Shown piece after piece: positions 49,214 through 53,993 of a stretch of 53,993 bases of DNA. A program made the position numbers and the translations under genes. The stretch comes from Syntrophobacteraceae bacterium (lineage in GTDB: Bacteria > Desulfobacterota > Syntrophobacteria > Syntrophobacterales > Syntrophobacteraceae). The DNA is taken from assembly GCA_018053185.1 (NCBI GenBank), contig JAGPLX010000013.1, positions 1 to 53,993 of the forward strand, read 5' to 3'. Below the pieces are notes generated by a model. It saw only the letters and a list, made by a program, of their open reading frames with translations, ran no database searches and was not told the origin of the DNA. Every line of letters starts with the position of its first letter. The stretch's first letter is position 1.

Positions 49214-50479
49214 TCAAGGCACCAGCCAGAGACTCAACGGCGGCAGGAAGGTGATTACGGCCAGCACCGCGAGCAAAATGGCGAGAAAGGGCAGGGATGC
49301 CGTGTAGAGCTGGAGAATGGACTTTTCGAAGCGCAAACTGGCGATGAAGAGGCTCATGCCGATGGGGGGGGTCGAATAGCCGATCTGGAGGTTTGTGAGA
49401 AAGATGATTCCCAGGTGAATGATATCCACTCCGTAATTCGCCGCAATGGGGACGATGAGGGGAACCACGATGATCAGGGCGGAAAAGATGTCCAAGAGGC
49501 ACCCCACGATCAGCAAAAAGGCGTTGAGGAGGAGCAGAAAACCGACCCTGCTTTCAACATGGGATTTGATGAATTCAAATAGCCTGTCGGGCACCTGCTG
49601 ATCGATGAGAAAGCTGTTGAAAGCCAAAGAAGCTCCCAGAATGACGATGATCCCTCCCACCATCATGACGGTTTTCAGGATGACCACGGCCAGGTCCTTG
49701 ACCTTGAGCTCGCGCTGGAATACCGCTTCCACCAGGAAAACGTAAAACACCGTGATGGCCGCGGCCTCGCTCATTACCAGCAACCCGCTGAAAATCCCTC
49801 CCAGCACCACCACCGGCAGCATGGTTTCCCACTTGCTCTCGTTCAGAGCGCGGCCCAGTTCGCGAGCGCTGAAACGAAAGCGGCTTCCCGCAGCTTGGAA
49901 CCGTCTTCCCTGGTACATACTGTAGGCGCCAAGAAGAAGCATCATCAAGAGGCCCGGCAGAAGTCCCGCCAGGAACAGGTGGGAGATATTCGTTTCCGCC
50001 ACCATCCCGTAAACGATGAGGGGCAAACTGGGGGGAAACAACAGCCCAAGGCTGCCGCAAGTTGTCAGGAGGCCAAGGGAGAAGTTTTCCCCGTAATGGT
50101 CCGAAGTGAGGGCCGGAAAGAGAATGCCTCCCAAAGCAACGATGGTGACTCCGGATGCTCCGGTGAGGGCCGTGAAGACGGCACAGGAGAGTAACGCCAC
50201 GATGGCAAGCCCTCCCGGGGCTCCCCCGAGAAGGGCCGTGGACAACCGAACCAGCCTCTGACTGGCCTTGCTTTCGGCAAGCATATAACCAGCCAGGGCG
50301 AATAGAAACAGTGGCACGATCATGGGGTTGGCGGCCAGCCGGTACATCTCGATGATGACCACCGAAAGGTCGACTCCCAGGTGCCGGAAGCAAAGCAGGG
50401 CTGCCGCTGAAATGATGATGAAAAGGGGGACCCCGCACAGGGTGAGAAAGAGCAGGCCCAAAGCCGTTAGGAGGGTCAT
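49214..50479 (-). CDS. dctM: TRAP transporter large permease (DctM)
   Basis: 421 residues with about 12 hydrophobic segments. Family features: LAANPMIVPLFLFALAGYMLAES, FTALTGASGVTIVALGGILFPAL, and LLTTCGSLGLLFPPSLPLIVYGMVAETNISHLFLAGLLPGLLMMLLL. The C-terminal half includes LLLLNAFLLIVGCLLDIFSALIIVVPLIVPIAANYGVDIIHLGIIFLTNLQIGYSTPPIGMSLF. It is the translocating subunit driven by Na+ or H+ gradients. The ATG overlaps the dctQ stop. Last gene of the tatT-dctP-dctQ-dctM operon. Substrate not predictable from DctM alone. Confidence 0.95.
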   Translation of the reverse strand: MTLLTALGLLFLTLCGVPLFIIISAAALLCFRHLGVDLSVVIIEMYRLAANPMIVPLFLFALAGYMLAESKASQRLVRLSTALLGGAPGGLAIVALLSCAVFTALTGASGVTIVALGGILFPALTSDHYGENFSLGLLTTCGSLGLLFPPSLPLIVYGMVAETNISHLFLAGLLPGLLMMLLLGAYSMYQGRRFQAAGSRFRFSARELGRALNESKWETMLPVVVLGGIFSGLLVMSEAAAITVFYVFLVEAVFQRELKVKDLAVVILKTVMMVGGIIVILGASLAFNSFLIDQQVPDRLFEFIKSHVESRVGFLLLLNAFLLIVGCLLDIFSALIIVVPLIVPIAANYGVDIIHLGIIFLTNLQIGYSTPPIGMSLFIASLRFEKSILQLYTASLPFLAILLAVLAVITFLPPLSLWLVP

Positions 50480-50982
50480 GAGCTGTCACCGTTTCTCGAG
50501 CAAAGCCGATGAACCGGGCGCCATCCGAACCGTACTCCCATTATTCCGAAGCTGATGGGAAAAATGACCTCGATCCACCAGTAGGGAATATTCAAGAAGG
50601 CGAAATCTCCGGCCGACCGTTCGTTTTCCACGAAGGTCCAGGAAGCGTAAAAAAGCACCGCGGAGACGGCAAAGCTGAAACCGTCGCTCAGGTAGGGCAG
50701 AAAACGGGCCGCCTTGGGAGGCAGCAGGACGGGCAGGAGAAGCACCTGGATGTGTTTGTCTTCAAGAGTGGCACGTGCCGCCCCGAGCAGGCTGAGCCAC
50801 AGGACCAGGTGCCGTTGGAGCGTGTCTCCCCACGCAAAGCCCGTGGAAAAGAAGTTGCGCAGAACGACCTGGAGGAGCGCAAAACCGGCGACGCAGAGAA
50901 CCAGGAATACAAGGGTCCACTTTTCGAATTCATGCAGAGATCGTAGAACTCTTCGGCAGATGTTCGAAGGAGAGACCGTCAT
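50476..50982 (-). CDS. dctQ: TRAP transporter small permease (DctQ)
   Basis: 168 residues from the ATG that overlaps the dctP stop (AATGA). Four TM helices; FEKWTLVFLVLCVAGFALLQVVLRNFFSTGFAWGDTLQRHLVLWLSLLGAARATLEDKHIQV is the DctQ core with the 'W..EL/W.D.L.R....W...LGA' pattern. It pairs with DctM to form the QM membrane component. A longer reading frame reaches back to 51021 but would overlap dctP by 43 bp. Confidence 0.93.
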   Translation of the reverse strand: MTVSPSNICRRVLRSLHEFEKWTLVFLVLCVAGFALLQVVLRNFFSTGFAWGDTLQRHLVLWLSLLGAARATLEDKHIQVLLLPVLLPPKAARFLPYLSDGFSFAVSAVLFYASWTFVENERSAGDFAFLNIPYWWIEVIFPISFGIMGVRFGWRPVHRLCSRNGDSS

Positions 50983-52055
50983 TGGGGGTTGTCGGAGGCT
51001 GTCCTGTATTCGGAGAGCCATCCTTTCACCTTTTTGAAAACATCCTTGGGGAATAATTTGGGATCCAGGCCCATCACAGCCTCATCCCCCACCTTCTTGA
51101 ACTCCTCGATCTCATCCGCCGTGGGGGTGACCAGGAAGACGCCGCGCTTGAGAATCACCTGGAAGGACTCCGCGTTGTCCTTCCGGGTCTGCTCCGTCAC
51201 TCGGCGCAGGTGCTTCTCGGAAACCCTGCGCAGGGTCTCCTGAAGGGGGCCCGGGATCCCGGCCAGGATCTTCTTGTCCAGGATCACTGCCCCGCCGATG
51301 TAGGAGAGGGGGAGGTTGGTCACATACTTGAGCTGGGTATACCACTGGGTGACCACGGCATAATAGGGGGAATTGTACACCACATCCAAAAGATTTGTCT
51401 GCAAGGCAACCAGAACATCCGGGGCGTTGATGGCGACGGCCGAGACGCCTGCCTTCTGGATGAGGGCATCGAGCATGGGGGCGTTGGACTTGGCCCACAC
51501 TCGCTTGCCCTTGAGATCATTCAAATTCGAGATGGGGACTCTGGACATAAAGTATATGAAACCAACCTCCGGCCAACCCAGGACGTGGAATCCCTTGTTC
51601 GCAAAGCCTTTTTTCAGATCCGCTTCCATCTTGCCCAGAACGAAATCCACCTCCTTGTAATCGGAAAAGAGAAAGGGCACCTGAAAGACCCGCAAATCCG
51701 GGTTCAGATCGGTGAGTGCCGTCGAGGTGAAAGCTGCAGCGTGGATCATGCCGACCCGAAGTTTCCGTAGGACATCTTCTTCATCCCCCAGCACAAAACC
51801 GGCGTACATCTTGAACCCGACCTTCCCCCCGGTTTCCTTGAGAAGTTCCTCGTTCATCTCACGAAAGATCTTCATGAGGGAGCTGTTCTCGGGGGCCATG
51901 GTGGCCAGCTTGATCTCATGCTCGGGCACGGCGCCCAAAACACAGCCCCCCCCCGGACCCAGGGTCAGAAAAAATGCCGCCAAGACGCAAAAAGGCCAAA
52001 GGGGAATTCGTATTCCATCGACCGGTCGGCCAAAAGATCTAGGGTTGTTAATCAA
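50979..52055 (-). CDS. dctP: TRAP transporter substrate-binding protein (DctP)
   Basis: 358 residues; TTG start that overlaps the tatT stop. A signal peptide follows a ~18-residue n-region (LWPFCVLAAFFLTLGPGGGCVLGAVP). DctP fold: IKLATMAPENSSLMKIFREMNEEL, RKLRVGMIHAAAFTSTALTDLNPDLRVFQVPFLFSDYKEVDFVLG, LNDLKGKRVWAKSNAPM (the usual 'GLKIR' position reads GKRVWA, so the carboxylate-binding Arg is present). No direct evidence for substrate. TatT-linked TRAP binding proteins (TatP type) in spirochaetes bind hydrophobic ligands, so this may not be a simple dicarboxylate system. Confidence 0.92.
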   Translation of the reverse strand: MINNPRSFGRPVDGIRIPLWPFCVLAAFFLTLGPGGGCVLGAVPEHEIKLATMAPENSSLMKIFREMNEELLKETGGKVGFKMYAGFVLGDEEDVLRKLRVGMIHAAAFTSTALTDLNPDLRVFQVPFLFSDYKEVDFVLGKMEADLKKGFANKGFHVLGWPEVGFIYFMSRVPISNLNDLKGKRVWAKSNAPMLDALIQKAGVSAVAINAPDVLVALQTNLLDVVYNSPYYAVVTQWYTQLKYVTNLPLSYIGGAVILDKKILAGIPGPLQETLRRVSEKHLRRVTEQTRKDNAESFQVILKRGVFLVTPTADEIEEFKKVGDEAVMGLDPKLFPKDVFKKVKGWLSEYRTASDNPQ

Positions 52056-52935
52056 AATATTCCTCCGTTTTATCGAGAAGCCACTTTGCCTTTTCCTTGG
52101 CCATGACGTTGGAAAGGGTCATGGGACTCCCTTCCTCGATGGGGGCCGCCAGGACCTCTTCCAGGCTATGCCGGTAGAGTTCCCGGTCCCCTGCCGCTCG
52201 AGCATAGTACTGAGCAAGGTAGACCTTGGCCGTAAGGTTGCGGTCGCCACCCAGCTGGAGGGCCCGGTCAAAGTGTGCCCTGGCCTGATCCAGGTTGCCT
52301 CCCAGAACCGCGGGCTTGGATGCCAGATAGACTCCCTGGATCAGGTGCGGTCCCCCAAAGTAGTACGTTTCATCCAGTTCGAGTGTTCTCTTCATGGCTG
52401 CTTCCAGCAGGGGCAGATCTGCCAGGGCTTCGACCTTCGAAATGCTCAAAGCGATCCAATTGGCCCACGCACTGGTGGTCCAAAAGAGATCGGGCACCTC
52501 CTTTTTGCCGCACTTGGCGAGCACCGTCTTGAACCCTTCCAGGGTGCCGGTGGTGGCTGCCTTGAAATCTGTGTGCAGAGCGACGGAAAGGGCTTGAAAT
52601 CCGAAATTCCTGGCTCGAAGGAAAAGAACTCCTACCTCTTCCGGGTTGTCCTGGGGCATAATGGAGGACGCGTAGGCGACGTAGGCCTGGCAGGCGGCGA
52701 GAAGCAGTTCCCGCCTTTGGGGCTCGGCCTCGAGAAGCCCCTCGAGGAGCATCAGGTATGCCGGAGTTCCTTCTCGAATCACACGGGGACTGGGCTGCTT
52801 TCCCGTTGCATGGGCCACATCCCGCAGGGTAAGGGCCACAGTGGCGACCCGCAATTGCTTTGGAGCACATCCCGCCAGGACAACCAGGAATATCGTCCCC
52901 ATGGCGAAGGAAAAAGACTTTGATTGGACAAACAT
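52048..52935 (-). CDS. tatT: TatT-type TRAP-associated lipoprotein
   Basis: 295 residues from ATG 52935, six nt after CAGGTG. Signal sequence with lipobox LAGC (MGTIFLVVLAGCAP). The rest is helical, with TPR-like segments (PEEVGVLFLRARNFGFQALSVAL, WANWIALSISKVEALADLPLLEAAMKRTLELDETYYFGGPHLIQGVYLASKPAVLGGNLDQARAHFDRALQLGGDRNLTAKVYLAQYYARAAGDRELYRHSLEEVLA). TatT proteins (known from Treponema Tp0956) form TPR trimers that dock with the TRAP binding protein. First gene of the operon, behind a near-consensus promoter. Confidence 0.88.
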   Translation of the reverse strand: MFVQSKSFSFAMGTIFLVVLAGCAPKQLRVATVALTLRDVAHATGKQPSPRVIREGTPAYLMLLEGLLEAEPQRRELLLAACQAYVAYASSIMPQDNPEEVGVLFLRARNFGFQALSVALHTDFKAATTGTLEGFKTVLAKCGKKEVPDLFWTTSAWANWIALSISKVEALADLPLLEAAMKRTLELDETYYFGGPHLIQGVYLASKPAVLGGNLDQARAHFDRALQLGGDRNLTAKVYLAQYYARAAGDRELYRHSLEEVLAAPIEEGSPMTLSNVMAKEKAKWLLDKTEEYFD

Positions 52936-53068
52936 GGTTTCACCTGGTTGAGGGGCCGCTTGTGAGCCATCCCGGCACAAAGAGCGATCCCGAATCGAAC
53001 GATTCTTGCAGACATGGGGGGGACGAGCTTCCAAACCGCTCCATCCGGATGGAACATCGGAGCCATGA

Positions 53069-53097
53069 TTATTAGAATGCCGGTCTACCTTTGTCAA
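53069..53097 (-). promoter_or_regulatory. Promoter of the tatT-dctP-dctQ-dctM operon
   Basis: Minus strand: TTGACA (53097-53092, perfect), 17-bp spacer and TAATAA(T) (53074-53068). It sits ~135 bp before tatT in the 395-bp gap shared with marC. The other half of the gap, before marC, has only a TACAAT hexamer near 53302 without a convincing -35. Confidence 0.65.
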
Positions 53098-53330
53098 GAA
53101 AGAGAACTCCCGAAAACCGGCTCCACCCTGAGGTCTCCACTCCGAAGGTCGACAAGGGGAAAACCCTCTCGCTTCTTTACTTTCAGCGTCCAAGAGTGTT
53201 CAATGAAACAAAGGTTCCGGCTTTCCTCCCTGCAAGCATCTGCCGCCAAACTCGGTGATCGGGTGACATCGGAGACAGCCGTGAGTTGCCGCGGATGGAT
53301 ACAATATCCCATTAAACTGCGGATAAGAGA

Positions 53331-53969
53331 ATGTTCGCTGGGACCGAATACCTCAAGATCTTCACCGCACTCCTGGTGATCGTGAATCCTATCGGAGCCC
53401 TTCCGATCTTTGTCACCTTGACCAGCCATCAGTCGGAAAGGGAACGAAGGCGGACGGCGGTGGTCAGCGCCGTTTCCACGGGGGTGGTTCTCATTGTCGC
53501 CTGTCTTCTGGGGGATTCCCTTCTCCAGTTTTTCGGAATCAGCGTGGCTTCGTTCCGAGTAGGAGGAGGCATCCTGATCCTGCTCATGGCCATAGCCATG
53601 TTTCACGCGCAACCCAGTGCCAGCAAACAAACTCCGGAAGAAGCCGCGGAAGCCGGGGAGAAAGCCGATGTGGCGGTGGTCCCCCTGGCCATTCCCCTGC
53701 TCTCGGGTCCCGGGGCTATCAGCACGGTCATCATCTACGCTCACCAAATGCCGGATTGGAAGCATGGGGCGTTGCTCGTCGCACTCTGTCCTCTCATTGC
53801 CTTCATCGTCTGGTTGACCCTCAGGCTCGCCGTTCCCATCGGAAACGCCCTGGGAAGGACGGGAATCAACATCGTGACACGACTGATGGGATTGATCCTG
53901 GCTGCCATCGCCATCGAGGTCATCGCCAGCGGGGTGGCGGTCCTCTTGCCCGGCCTGGTCGGGAGGTAG
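53331..53969 (+). CDS. MarC family integral membrane protein
   Basis: 212 residues with six predicted TM helices: YLKIFTALLVIVNPIGALPIFVTLT, AVSTGVVLIVACLLGDSLLQFFGIS, FRVGGGILILLMAIAMF, VPLAIPLLSGPGAISTVIIYA, ALLVALCPLIAFIVWLTLRLA and RLMGLILAAIAIEVIASGVAVLL. 'NPIGxxPxF' and 'PLxxGPGAI' are the MarC/YhgN signatures. Despite the name, MarC proteins are not proven antibiotic-resistance proteins; function is unknown. A cytoplasmic loop here (SASKQTPEEAAEAGEKAD) is acidic. Stop codon is 24 bp before the window end. Confidence 0.93.
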   Translation: MFAGTEYLKIFTALLVIVNPIGALPIFVTLTSHQSERERRRTAVVSAVSTGVVLIVACLLGDSLLQFFGISVASFRVGGGILILLMAIAMFHAQPSASKQTPEEAAEAGEKADVAVVPLAIPLLSGPGAISTVIIYAHQMPDWKHGALLVALCPLIAFIVWLTLRLAVPIGNALGRTGINIVTRLMGLILAAIAIEVIASGVAVLLPGLVGR

Positions 53970-53993
53970 GGTCTCCCATGGTCGAAAAAGGGA

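Noticed and set aside
53300-53310. marC promoter TACAAT
   Set aside because: No acceptable -35 hexamer stands 16-18 bp upstream.

Overview
The window is GC-rich, gene-dense bacterial chromosome. The gene content points to an anaerobic Desulfobacterota, probably a Syntrophobacterales-like sulfate reducer or syntroph. The pointers are HdrA/MvhD electron-bifurcation genes with a UGA-encoded selenocysteine, hopanoid-type lipid genes (HpnI, HpnK, HpnM, HpnN), a TatT-linked TRAP transporter, an acyl-CoA synthetase with an XRE-cupin regulator, and a sigma-54 two-component system. The lineage is an inference from gene content. I found no rRNA, tRNA, CRISPR array, insertion sequence or phage gene.

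Layout. 1-4.1 kb: end of one HdrA, an MvhD with an added winged-helix-like tail, and a 1006-residue double-module HdrA read through an in-frame TGA with a bacterial SECIS hairpin behind it; a bidirectional terminator follows. 4.3-6.3 kb (minus): sugar-nucleotidyltransferase-like gene and mltG. 6.5-11.5 kb (plus): purM, then a MoxR ATPase / DUF58 / TgpA-like transglutaminase operon. 11.7-12.4 kb: decayed ftsZ paralogue. 12.5-17 kb (minus): pheA-aroD-aroE-aroA operon behind a strong promoter, a Phe/Tyr-rich leader peptide and a terminator/antiterminator pair, i.e. a ribosome-mediated attenuator. 17.2-19.2 kb: rtcB and archease.

19.4-30.9 kb is an envelope-lipid region: LAB_N membrane protein, polyprenyl-phosphate-type GT2, HpnK-like deacetylase, then TolC / HpnN RND exporter / HpnM, a universal stress protein, and a minus-strand operon of a second HpnK, two 4-TM SMR/ArnE-F-like proteins and HpnI. 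Together they suggest building, deacetylating, flipping and exporting an amino-sugar-decorated lipid. The cyclase and other hopanoid core genes are not here. 31-34.6 kb: GlrK/QseG/GlrR-like sensor kinase, lipoprotein and sigma-54 regulator, whose sigma-54 contact loop reads GAFTHA.

35-41.2 kb: exported phosphodiester-glycosidase-like protein, MauE/DoxX-like membrane protein, DUF4412-like exported protein, XRE-cupin regulator, acyl-CoA synthetase, and a zinc-ribbon membrane protein with HEAGH. 41.3-47.5 kb (minus): DoxX, tandem Usp, DinG-type helicase, PBP1A. 47.8-49.2 kb: zinc-loop-less ADH-family oxidoreductase and a truncated GNAT. 49.2-52.9 kb (minus): tatT-dctP-dctQ-dctM TRAP operon behind a near-consensus promoter. 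53.3-54 kb: MarC.

The most notable signals are the selenocysteine HdrA with its SECIS, the complete Phe/Tyr attenuator ahead of pheA, the split lipid-modification loci (with a frame problem at the start of the second hpnK), and a 48-bp dispersed repeat whose substitutions look protein-like.
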